A DNA stretch of 5,457 nt from Hyphomicrobium_A sp036559705. Lineage in GTDB: Bacteria > Pseudomonadota > Alphaproteobacteria > Rhizobiales > Hyphomicrobiaceae. Shown in pieces: positions 1 to 5,457 of the stretch; the first letter of the stretch is position 1; each line of letters starts with the position of its first letter. The position numbers and the translations under genes are program-made. The notes under the pieces are model-generated. The model was not told where the DNA came from. It searched no databases and was given only the letters and a program-made list of their open reading frames with translations. Location of the stretch: NCBI GenBank assembly GCA_036559705.1, contig DATBSP010000026.1, positions 1 through 5,457 of the forward strand, given 5' to 3'.

Positions 1-30
1 CCATGTGTTGTTGTCAGTCACAATCGATCT

Positions 31-34
31 GAGG
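31..34 (+). promoter_or_regulatory. Ribosome binding site deciding the start of the flavoprotein gene
   Basis: GAGG lies six bases before the ATG at 41. The reading frame is open further upstream to a GTG at position 5, which would add 12 residues, but only two upstream bases are visible there so its ribosome binding site cannot be judged. The purine-rich stretch 31-40 directly ahead of the ATG favours 41 as the start. Confidence 0.6.
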
Positions 35-40
35 CGAGAG

Positions 41-1738
41 ATGGCGAACCAGACGATTATCGAAACGCGCCGGCATCAGATGTTCCCGGTGCTTGCGCCC
101 GAGGAGATCGAGCGCGTCCGCCGTTTCGGCGAGCTGCGGACTTTCGCGGCCGGGGACGCGCTCGCCAGCATCGGCCAGATGGCGCCGGGACTGATGATCA
201 TCCTCTGTGGGCACGTGGACGTCTTTCAGCAGCAGGCCGGACATCGCTCGTTGATCGTCACGCACGGGCCCGGCGGCTTCATGGGTGAACTTGCGCAGCT
301 CGGCGGTAGGCCGGCGCTGGTCGACGCGATCGCGCAGGATTCCGTCCAGGTGATCGTCATCCCCACCGTGCAGTTGCGCGCTCTCCTCGTCGCCGAGGCG
401 GAGCTGGGCGAGAGCATCATGCGTGCGCTCATCCTGCGGCGCATGGGGCTGATCGAGTCGGGCGGCGGAGGGCCGGTGATCGTCGGCAGCGCCGGCGATG
501 GCAATGTGCTGCGCCTGGAAGGCTTCCTGCGCCGCAATGGCCATCCCTATCACCGCCTCGACCCCGAGACCGATTCTTGCGGCAAGGTGCTGATCGAGCG
601 GTTCCAGGTCGCGCTGGCCGAATTGCCCATTGTCGTCTGTCCCAACGGGCAGATGCTGCGCAATCCGACCGAGATGGAGCTCGCCCGCTGCCTCGGCCTC
701 GTTTCGACGCTCGACCCGGACCACCTCTACGATGTCGCCATCATCGGCGGTGGTCCCGCCGGCTTGGCGACGGCCGTCTACGCCGCTTCCGAGGGTCTTT
801 CGGTCGCCGTCCTCGACTGCCGTGCGTTCGGCGGCCAGGCGGGCGCCTCGGCGCGCATCGAGAACTACTTGGGCTTTCCGACCGGCATCTCGGGAATGGC
901 CCTGATGGGACGCGCCTACAATCAGGCGCTGAAGTTCGGCGCCGATATCGTCATCCCCTGCGAGGCAAAGCATCTGGAATGCCAGCGCTGGGGCTATGTC
1001 CTGCATCTCGAAGGGGATCAGCGCATCAAGGCGCGCACGGTCGTGCTCGCCTGCGGTGCACGCTACCGGCGCCTCGAGGTCGACAACCTGCATGAGTTCG
1101 AGATGACGAGCGTGCACTTCTGGGCTTCGCCGCTCGAAGGCAACCTGTGCGCCAACCAGGAGGTGGCGCTGGTCGGCGCCGGCAATTCGGCGGGACAGGC
1201 GACGGTCTACCTCGCCAGCCGGGCGAAGAAGGTATGGCTGCTCGCCCGCGGCGGCAGTATCGAGGCGACCATGTCACGCTATCTTGTCGACCGCATCGGC
1301 AACCTCCCCAACGTCGAGGTGCTGACCAGCGCCGAGGTCACGGGGCTGGAAGGCAAGGATGGGCGGCTCGAGACGATCCGCTGGCGGCATCGGGGACGCG
1401 AGCAGCGCTGCGCCATCCAGCACTTGTTCCTGTTCATCGGCGCCGACCCGAACACCACCTGGCTACGGGACTCGGGCGTGAAGCTCGATGGTAAAGGCTT
1501 CGTGCTCACCGGCAGCGACTTGTCCAGCTCCAACGGCAAGCCTCTGGAAACCAGCCGTCATGGAATCTTCGCCATCGGCGACGTTCGCGCGGGCTCCGTG
1601 AAGCGCGTCGCTGCCTCGGTGGGCGAAGGTGCGCAGGTGGTCGCTGCGCTGCATGCCTTCCTCGCCGATGCACTCGCCGCGGCGCCTGACGATCGCCCGG
1701 CGGTCGCGGCAGCGCTTGCATCCGGCGGCTCACGGTGA
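41..1738 (+). CDS. Cyclic-nucleotide-binding domain fused to a thioredoxin-reductase-like FAD/NAD(P)H oxidoreductase
   Basis: A 565-residue soluble flavoprotein, numbered here from the ATG at 41. Residues about 15-125 form a Crp-type cyclic-nucleotide-binding domain. Its phosphate-binding cassette (79-96) keeps Gly-Glu and the Arg at 90, but has Pro at 91 where cAMP binders usually have Ser/Thr. Residues about 144-220 resemble the thioredoxin/glutaredoxin-like linker of this fusion family (RNGHPY near 165) and carry no CxxC. Residues 229-540 are the reductase: FAD-binding GGGPAG at 236-241, GGQAG at 264-268, NAD(P)-binding GAGNSAG at 379-385, and the C-terminal FAD motif GDVR at 513-516. The CxxC of true thioredoxin reductase, expected just before the second Rossmann motif, is replaced by A-S-P-L (362-365). 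The protein is therefore unlikely to reduce thioredoxin by the usual dithiol route, and its substrate is unknown. By inference a cyclic nucleotide or related ligand gates the oxidoreductase. It is followed after 13 bases by a cobalamin-binding protein gene, probably in the same operon. The family assignment is firm; the physiological reaction is not. Confidence 0.93.
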   Translation: MANQTIIETRRHQMFPVLAPEEIERVRRFGELRTFAAGDALASIGQMAPGLMIILCGHVDVFQQQAGHRSLIVTHGPGGFMGELAQLGGRPALVDAIAQDSVQVIVIPTVQLRALLVAEAELGESIMRALILRRMGLIESGGGGPVIVGSAGDGNVLRLEGFLRRNGHPYHRLDPETDSCGKVLIERFQVALAELPIVVCPNGQMLRNPTEMELARCLGLVSTLDPDHLYDVAIIGGGPAGLATAVYAASEGLSVAVLDCRAFGGQAGASARIENYLGFPTGISGMALMGRAYNQALKFGADIVIPCEAKHLECQRWGYVLHLEGDQRIKARTVVLACGARYRRLEVDNLHEFEMTSVHFWASPLEGNLCANQEVALVGAGNSAGQATVYLASRAKKVWLLARGGSIEATMSRYLVDRIGNLPNVEVLTSAEVTGLEGKDGRLETIRWRHRGREQRCAIQHLFLFIGADPNTTWLRDSGVKLDGKGFVLTGSDLSSSNGKPLETSRHGIFAIGDVRAGSVKRVAASVGEGAQVVAALHAFLADALAAAPDDRPAVAAALASGGSR

Positions 1739-1751
1739 GATCACGATTGCT

Positions 1752-2711
1752 ATGAAGAAAGACCCCTCTTCCCACCCGCGCGTTGTCTCACTCGTCGCCA
1801 GCTCCACCGAGCTGCTGCACGCCCTCGGTGCCGGCGATCTGCAGGTCGCCCGCTCGCACGAATGCGACTACCCGCCTTCGGTTCTCAAGCTGCCGGCGAT
1901 CACGCGGCCGAAGTTCGATGTGCACGGCTCGAGCGCCGAGGTCGACAAGCGCGTGCGCTCGCTGGTCGAGCACGGCCTCTCCGTTTACGAGGTTAACGCC
2001 GACGCGCTGGAGAAATTGAAGCCCGACGTCATCCTCACGCAGGATCAGTGCGAGGTGTGCGCCGTGTCGCTGGCCGACGTCGAGCGCGCGGTGTGCAAAT
2101 TTGTGCACGGCGAGCCGCGTATCGTCTCCTTGCGGCCGCATACCATGGCCGACGTCTACGCCGACATCGAGCGCGTCGCCGAGGCCATCAGCCGCCCCGC
2201 GGCGGGGAAAAAGCTCATCGCCTCGATGCACGAGCGGCTTGCCGCCGTTGCCGCCAAGGTGTCCGGGCGTCCCAAGAAGCGCCTCGCCTTCATCGAGTGG
2301 GTCGACCCGCCGATGTCGGGCGGCCATTGGATGCCGGAGCTGATCGAGACGGCGGGTGGGACAAGCATTTTCGGCGTCACCGGCGAGTCATCGCCGTGGA
2401 TTACCTGGAAGGAGGTTGCCTCCGCCAAGCCGGACGCGATCCTCGTCGCCCCGTGCGGCTACGATATCGAGGTGACGCGGCGCGAGATGAAGCCGCTCGC
2501 CCGCTACGCCATTTGGCAGGAGCTGCGCGCGGTGCGCGACCACAATGTCTTCCTCGCCGACGGCAACGCCTTTTTCAACCGCCCCGGTCCGCGCCTCGTC
2601 GAAAGCGCCGAGATCCTTGCTCAGATTCTCCACCCCGACGTCTGCGACTTCGGCCACCGCGGCAGGGACTATGTCGACTACCGAATGATCCCGGCAGGCG
2701 TCATCATGTAG
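1752..2711 (+). CDS. BtuF-like cobalamin-binding protein without signal peptide
   Basis: A 319-residue protein of the class III periplasmic-binding fold (BtuF/FepB type, COG0614-like). Family landmarks are a V-S-L-x-x-S-x-T-E opening at 12-20, SHECDYP at 35-41, a QCEVC motif at 99-103, WVDPPMSGGHW at 183-193, APCGYDIE at 233-240 and NRPGPRLVES at 276-285. These match the subgroup usually annotated as cobalamin-binding protein. Canonical BtuF is periplasmic and delivers vitamin B12 to BtuCD. Here residues 1-10 are polar and the fold starts at residue 11, so there is no signal peptide or lipobox and the protein is probably cytoplasmic. No BtuC or BtuD gene is present in the window. The start is the ATG at 1752. 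GGTGAGA at 1734-1740 overlaps the upstream stop codon and sits 11 bases ahead, a long but usable spacing that suggests translational coupling. The frame is open further upstream, but only inside the preceding gene. Family confidence is high; ligand and role (B12 handling, sensing or salvage) are inferred. Confidence 0.9.
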   Translation: MKKDPSSHPRVVSLVASSTELLHALGAGDLQVARSHECDYPPSVLKLPAITRPKFDVHGSSAEVDKRVRSLVEHGLSVYEVNADALEKLKPDVILTQDQCEVCAVSLADVERAVCKFVHGEPRIVSLRPHTMADVYADIERVAEAISRPAAGKKLIASMHERLAAVAAKVSGRPKKRLAFIEWVDPPMSGGHWMPELIETAGGTSIFGVTGESSPWITWKEVASAKPDAILVAPCGYDIEVTRREMKPLARYAIWQELRAVRDHNVFLADGNAFFNRPGPRLVESAEILAQILHPDVCDFGHRGRDYVDYRMIPAGVIM

Positions 2712-2717
2712 CAAACC

Positions 2718-3089
2718 TCAAAGGCTATCGTTCATTCGCCGCAGCCGCTTCGTCAGCCGCCGCAGCAGCTCGAGCGCGAAGCCTGGGTTGCGCTCGACGA
2801 GGTAGAGGAAGGCACGCTCGTCGATCACCGCTAGCTCGGTCGGCTCGCGCGCGATGGCCGTGGCGCTGCGCGGCGAGCCGTCTATCAGCGCCATCTCGCC
2901 GAAAACGCCATTCGGACCAATGCTCTCCAGCACCGCCCCACTGGCCATGATGGCCACTTTGCCGGAGCGCACGGCATACATGACGGCGCCCTCGTCGTCC
3001 TGGGTAAAGATCCGCTGCTCGGGCTCGAAGCGCTGCAGCGGATAGCCGCCGCTGACCAAAGCCTCGAAGTCGAAAGCGTCGTCGGCCAT
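2718..3089 (-). CDS. Stand-alone cyclic-nucleotide-binding domain protein
   Basis: A 123-residue protein consisting of one Crp/Fnr-type cyclic-nucleotide-binding domain. The beta-roll spans roughly residues 15-95. It includes a textbook phosphate-binding cassette at 63-78, FGEMALIDGSPRSATA, with Glu65, Arg74 and Ser75 in the positions that hold the cyclic phosphate in Crp and PKA regulatory domains. A basic C-terminal helix (about 101-120) ends the protein. There is no helix-turn-helix, kinase or channel domain, so it is not a transcription factor by itself and may regulate a partner protein. The ATG at 3089 is chosen because GATGAGG (3098-3104 on the complement) lies eight bases ahead. A TTG six codons upstream is also in frame but would use that same site as coding sequence. 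It converges on the cobalamin-binding protein gene with six bases between the stop codons, and is divergent from the large membrane protein gene. cAMP or cGMP binding is likely from the residues but not shown. Confidence 0.9.
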   Translation of the reverse strand: MADDAFDFEALVSGGYPLQRFEPEQRIFTQDDEGAVMYAVRSGKVAIMASGAVLESIGPNGVFGEMALIDGSPRSATAIAREPTELAVIDERAFLYLVERNPGFALELLRRLTKRLRRMNDSL

Positions 3090-3126
3090 GTTACGCGCCT
3101 CATCCAAACGCGCTTCGTTGCAAAAG

Positions 3127-3153
3127 ACTATGCCGCGTCCGTGCAGCCGACAA
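3127..3153 (-). promoter_or_regulatory. Possible minus-strand promoter for the cyclic-nucleotide-binding protein
   Basis: On the complement, TTGTCG (3148-3153) and CATAGT (3127-3132) each match the sigma70 -35 and -10 consensus at four of six positions, with a 15-base spacer that is shorter than the ideal 17. The location, about 40 bases ahead of the start codon, is right. This is a weak match that could occur by chance. Confidence 0.22.
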
Positions 3154-3182
3154 CTGCTTCCGGTCTTGCTGCGTTATGGAGT

Positions 3183-3206
3183 TGCGCCGGCGATACGCCA
3201 GGCGCA
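3183..3206. repeat. Strong stem-loop in the divergent intergenic region
   Basis: The left arm TGCGCCGGCG (3183-3192) pairs with CGCC (3196-3199) and GGCGCA (3201-3206). This gives ten base pairs, nine of them G-C, with an ATA loop and a single bulged A at 3200. No T-run follows on either strand, so it does not look like an intrinsic terminator. It could be an operator or a structured 5' leader of the membrane protein gene. An alternative pairing of TTGCGC (3182-3187) with GCGCAA (3214-3219) also exists. The pairing is seen directly; the function is unknown. Confidence 0.55.
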
Positions 3207-3240
3207 CCGCAACGCGCAATTTAGCGGTAAACGGCAGGAC

Positions 3241-3270
3241 AAACGCCCGTTTTTCCTATATCGGCCTATA
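3241..3270 (+). promoter_or_regulatory. Palindrome and CCTATA direct repeat, possible promoter/operator of the membrane protein gene
   Basis: AAACG (3241-3245) and CGTTT (3248-3252) form a short palindrome, followed by two copies of CCTATA (3255-3260 and 3265-3270) spaced ten bases apart, about one helical turn. An upstream AAACGG (3229-3234) can also pair with CCGTTT (3247-3252). TATATC at 3257 or TATACA at 3267 could serve as a -10 element, but neither has a good -35 at the proper distance. This AT-rich patch stands out in otherwise GC-rich DNA and lies 30-60 bases before the start codon. Confidence 0.3.
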
Positions 3271-3300
3271 CAAGGTGGATGACTTGGACGGGGGACTGAC

Positions 3301-5142
3301 ATGGCCGTGACGCAGGACGGGCGCTCGCTCTGGGGTCGCGCGACCGACTATCTGCTCGGACGTAACACGCTGATCGGCGTCGCCTCCCTTATGCTGCTGG
3401 TGATCTCCGGGTTCGCCACCTGGCACGGCATGCGCGACTTCATCATCGGCGTGTCGACCTCGCCGACGGGCAATTCGCAGGAGCTGCCTGGCGGCTTGTC
3501 GTTCTCCAACGATTTCCTCGTCATCATCGTCGTCTTCGCGCTCACCTTCCTGATGTGGTTGATGTTGCGCGAGACCTTCGCGCAGGGGCGCCGCTGGACG
3601 GAGCGGCTCGTCACCTTTCCGCTCTATGTTTTCCTCGCCATCTGGTCGATCGGCTTCGGCTACGGCTTCTGGTGGAGCCTCATCGCCGGCGAGGAGGCGA
3701 CCCGCACCGGGCTCTCCGGGCTGCAGCAAGATGCCGGCGATGCAGCGAGCGCGGTGGCAGCCCGGCTAGATGCGGTCAAGGTTGGTCTGGACGGCGTTGT
3801 GACCTGGTCGGAGACCCAGATGACGCGCGAGGAAACGAGCGGCGGCTCGTGCGGTACGTCATCGGGCGCGGGACGCGGCCCGCTCTACAGCGCCCGCGTC
3901 GGCGTACGCGATCAGATCACCTCGCTGCGCGACGGCGTGCAGAACTCGTGGATCGCGCCGGTGCAGGCAGATATCCAGTCCCTTCAGCAGAGCGTCGCCC
4001 AGCTGCAAGGGTCTACCGTCGCCGAGCGCCAGCAGAGCTTCAACGCCATGGCGACCAACATCCGCTCGCGCGCCCGCGACATCGCCGCCCGCTCCAACGA
4101 GCTGGGTAAGTCGACGGCGACCGAGATGCGCGCCATTTCCGCCGCAGTTTCGGTGCCGCCGGGGCAGAGCGGCTTCTCCTGCTACGACCCGACCCTGGCG
4201 CAGCGCCTGACGCAGGCGGCGGTGCAGGCGGATCAGCCGGCGACGCTCAATCTGCGCGAGGCCGCGTTCAACGAAGGGCCCGCCGGCGTCGCCAATGCCA
4301 TCAAGCGTTTGTGGGAGAACATCGGCGCCTACCTGTCGAGCCTCATTGGGTACCTCGCCGGTGCGACGCCCGACGGCGCTACCAAAACCGGCGAGCCGAT
4401 CACGGGCCGCGATATGATCGCGCTGCTCGCCACCATCGGCATTGACCTGGGCCTGCTGGCGCTGGCGATCCTCAATCCGCCGCCGCCGGAGAGCAAGCGG
4501 CCGTCATCGGCGGTGGTCCGCCAAATCCGCGCGGCCGTGAATACCGCCATCCAGCGGACCAAAGGCGCCGACATGGAGTGGCTGCGGCGGCACTTCATCA
4601 ATCACAAGGAGTCGTCCTATCTCGTCATTCCCAACCTCTACAGTTGCGACCAGACGAACGAGGACGAATGCCGCAAAGCGCTGGCGATGAACCAGCTTGC
4701 CGGCGTGCTCGACGACATGGATCTCGTGCGCTGGCCGCAAAAATCGCGCTGGTGGATGCTGCAAAAGAATGAGCTGAAGCAGCTCAAGGACGAGGAGAGC
4801 CACGGCAGCATGACCGACCTTACCGAGGTCCGCAAAGCGTGGCTGAAGCGGCTAAGCAAGAAGCCTGAGGAGATGACCGAGGAGGACGCGCTCTTCGAGA
4901 AGGCGCGGCCGATCCGCAATCACGGACTGTTCTCGAAGGCCGAGAAGGCGCTGACCATCGCTGGTTGGAGCGAGCGGGCGCGGCGCGACATCGAGATCTT
5001 CCCGCTGAAGGATGTCGAGGGCCTGACGCCGATCCTCATGGTGCTGGCCGATGACGGCAGCCTAGAGCGCGCGGAAGCCGAAGCCGCAGCAGCTAAGAGC
5101 AAATCGCGGTGGCCGTTTGGCCGTGAGGCTAAGAGTGCTTAG
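3301..5142 (+). CDS. Four-helix membrane protein of unknown function with large periplasmic and cytoplasmic domains
   Basis: I do not recognise the family of this 613-residue protein. Hydrophobic segments lie at about 23-43, 70-89, 103-128 and 371-392. Basic residues flank the cytoplasmic sides (Arg12/Arg21, the 90-102 loop with RRWTER, and SKRP after helix 4). This predicts both termini inside, a short outer loop at 45-69 and a large extracytoplasmic domain at about 130-370. That domain is rich in Ala, Gln and Ser, with helical and possibly coiled-coil stretches at about 138-165 and 203-282. It has just two cysteines (184 and 294) that could form a disulfide. A tetraproline (393-396) follows helix 4. 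The cytoplasmic part (397-613) is highly charged, contains a Trp-rich patch near 478-486 and two cysteines (449, 457), and ends in an Ala/Glu/Lys-rich tail. No ATPase, kinase, protease or peptidoglycan motif is evident. The ATG at 3301 has GGGGGA (3290-3295) five bases ahead. It converges on the small membrane protein gene. A sensor or envelope-structural role is possible but speculative. Confidence 0.9.
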   Translation: MAVTQDGRSLWGRATDYLLGRNTLIGVASLMLLVISGFATWHGMRDFIIGVSTSPTGNSQELPGGLSFSNDFLVIIVVFALTFLMWLMLRETFAQGRRWTERLVTFPLYVFLAIWSIGFGYGFWWSLIAGEEATRTGLSGLQQDAGDAASAVAARLDAVKVGLDGVVTWSETQMTREETSGGSCGTSSGAGRGPLYSARVGVRDQITSLRDGVQNSWIAPVQADIQSLQQSVAQLQGSTVAERQQSFNAMATNIRSRARDIAARSNELGKSTATEMRAISAAVSVPPGQSGFSCYDPTLAQRLTQAAVQADQPATLNLREAAFNEGPAGVANAIKRLWENIGAYLSSLIGYLAGATPDGATKTGEPITGRDMIALLATIGIDLGLLALAILNPPPPESKRPSSAVVRQIRAAVNTAIQRTKGADMEWLRRHFINHKESSYLVIPNLYSCDQTNEDECRKALAMNQLAGVLDDMDLVRWPQKSRWWMLQKNELKQLKDEESHGSMTDLTEVRKAWLKRLSKKPEEMTEEDALFEKARPIRNHGLFSKAEKALTIAGWSERARRDIEIFPLKDVEGLTPILMVLADDGSLERAEAEAAAAKSKSRWPFGREAKSA

Positions 5143-5146
5143 GAGC

Positions 5147-5401
5147 TTACCGACCGCGCCACAGATAGATGGTGAGCACGGCGCCGGCGATCGCCAGGAT
5201 GTAGAGCAGTATCGGCATGGCAATCCCGAGGATTCCGCCGATGAAGTAGCCCATGAACGATCCGGCTACGCCGACCAGGCCGTAGGTGATCTCACCGCTG
5301 GTTGTTGCAAACTGCCGACGCAGCCACGTGCTGCCGTGGTGAAGCATCGCCCAACCGACAGCCGCGCCGATGATCACCAGAATTATGAAGTTCAAAAGCA
5401 T
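5147..5401 (-). CDS. GlsB/YeaQ/YmgE-type small membrane protein
   Basis: An 84-residue, almost wholly hydrophobic protein with three predicted helices at about 2-20, 38-59 and 61-81. A short polar link (21-37, with Arg28 and Arg29) follows helix 1, and the protein ends in a basic W-R-G-R tail. The glycine-rich second helix (GLVGVAGSFMGYFIGG, 41-56) and the closing I-Y-L-W-R pattern resemble the GlsB/YeaQ/YmgE family, also called transglycosylase-associated proteins. Members are small inner-membrane proteins often linked to general stress, but their biochemical role is unsettled and the enzymatic-sounding name is not supported by any catalytic motif. The ATG at 5401 has GGGGAA (5407-5412 on the complement) five bases ahead. 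Its stop codon is four bases from that of the convergent 613-residue membrane protein gene. Being a real gene is likely; the family call is moderately sure because it rests on pattern only. Confidence 0.78.
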   Translation of the reverse strand: MLLNFIILVIIGAAVGWAMLHHGSTWLRRQFATTSGEITYGLVGVAGSFMGYFIGGILGIAMPILLYILAIAGAVLTIYLWRGR

Positions 5402-5457
5402 GTCCGTTCCCCAGTCCGCCCGCGCACCAGCAACGAATCACTTCGCGCATTCTAGCG
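5402..5457 (-). promoter_or_regulatory. Upstream region of the small membrane protein gene
   Basis: These 56 bases hold the GGGGAA ribosome binding site (5407-5412, complement) and probably part of the promoter of the minus-strand small membrane protein gene. No convincing -10/-35 pair is visible before the window ends. Confidence 0.35.

Larger units (their letters stand above)
3090..3300. promoter_or_regulatory. Divergent intergenic region
   Basis: These 211 bases are the only sizeable non-coding stretch, and both flanking genes read away from it, so promoters for both should lie here. It contains a strong stem-loop (3183-3206), an AAACG palindrome (3241-3252), a CCTATA direct repeat (3255-3270) and a weak sigma70-like hexamer pair on the minus strand. 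I see no convincing additional coding sequence: a short plus-strand frame at 3088-3282 has no recognisable protein features. Confidence 0.6.

Noticed and set aside
14..1117. Long minus-strand open frame (367 codons) opposite the flavoprotein gene
   Set aside because: The translation has no recognisable domain and is rich in Arg, Ala, Asp and His, as expected from antisense of GC-rich coding DNA. The plus strand encodes an unmistakable flavoprotein.
41..1738. Calling the fusion a true thioredoxin reductase (trxB)
   Set aside because: The catalytic CxxC is absent and the N-terminal architecture differs from TrxB, so only a family-level name is justified.
2770..2797. Inverted repeat TCGAGCGC / GCGCTCGA with a 12-base loop, downstream of the cobalamin-binding protein gene
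   Set aside because: It lies inside the coding sequence of the convergent gene, has no T-run and is explained by codons in GC-rich DNA. A bidirectional terminator role cannot be supported.
2048..2950. Plus-strand open frame of 300 codons overlapping the cobalamin-binding protein gene
   Set aside because: It is an Arg/Ala-rich out-of-frame shadow that crosses the stop of one real gene and runs antisense through another.
5186..5195. Perfect palindrome GGCGATCGCC resembling HIP1-type sites
   Set aside because: It is a single copy within the small membrane protein gene, encoding ordinary Leu-Ala-Ile-Ala-Gly residues. No second copy stood out in the window.
5117..5455. Plus-strand open frame of 112 codons at the right end
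   Set aside because: It overlaps the end of the 613-residue protein gene and runs antisense to the small membrane protein, which has a clear three-helix pattern and a ribosome binding site.
1..5457. Defence island, toxin-antitoxin, phage or transposon content
   Set aside because: No nuclease, reverse transcriptase, integrase or transposase motif, no terminal repeats and no CRISPR-like array were found in any gene or gap.

Overview
The window is GC-rich throughout, with dense genes and strong G/C third-position bias. It reads like a chromosomal segment of a high-GC Pseudomonadota. Alphaproteobacteria (Hyphomicrobiales-like) is my best guess from the character of the proteins, but no marker gene proves it. 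Five protein-coding genes fill nearly all of it. I see no tRNA, rRNA, CRISPR array, insertion sequence or phage gene.

Left part (41-2711, + strand): two genes separated by 13 bases form a likely operon. The first encodes a three-part fusion: an N-terminal cyclic-nucleotide-binding domain, a thioredoxin-fold-like linker domain, and a thioredoxin-reductase-type FAD/NAD(P)H flavoprotein. The flavoprotein lacks the redox CxxC of true thioredoxin reductases. The second encodes a BtuF-like cobalamin-binding protein without a signal peptide, so probably cytoplasmic. Convergent to them, with a 6-base gap, lies a small minus-strand gene (2718-3089) for a stand-alone cyclic-nucleotide-binding domain with no DNA-binding domain.

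Middle (3090-3300): a 211-base divergent intergenic region is the only sizeable non-coding stretch. It holds a strong 10-bp stem-loop, an AAACG-type palindrome next to a CCTATA direct repeat, and weak promoter-like hexamers.

Right part (3301-5401): a 613-residue four-helix membrane protein of unrecognised family has a large extracytoplasmic domain and a large cytoplasmic domain. It ends 4 bases from a convergent small gene for a three-helix protein of the GlsB/YeaQ/YmgE (transglycosylase-associated) type.

The recurring theme is signal-controlled redox and envelope physiology: two separate cyclic-nucleotide sensor domains lie within about 3 kb, one hard-wired to a flavoenzyme. I do not see a recognisable defence or mobile system. 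The least explained item is the 613-residue membrane protein together with its structured upstream region.
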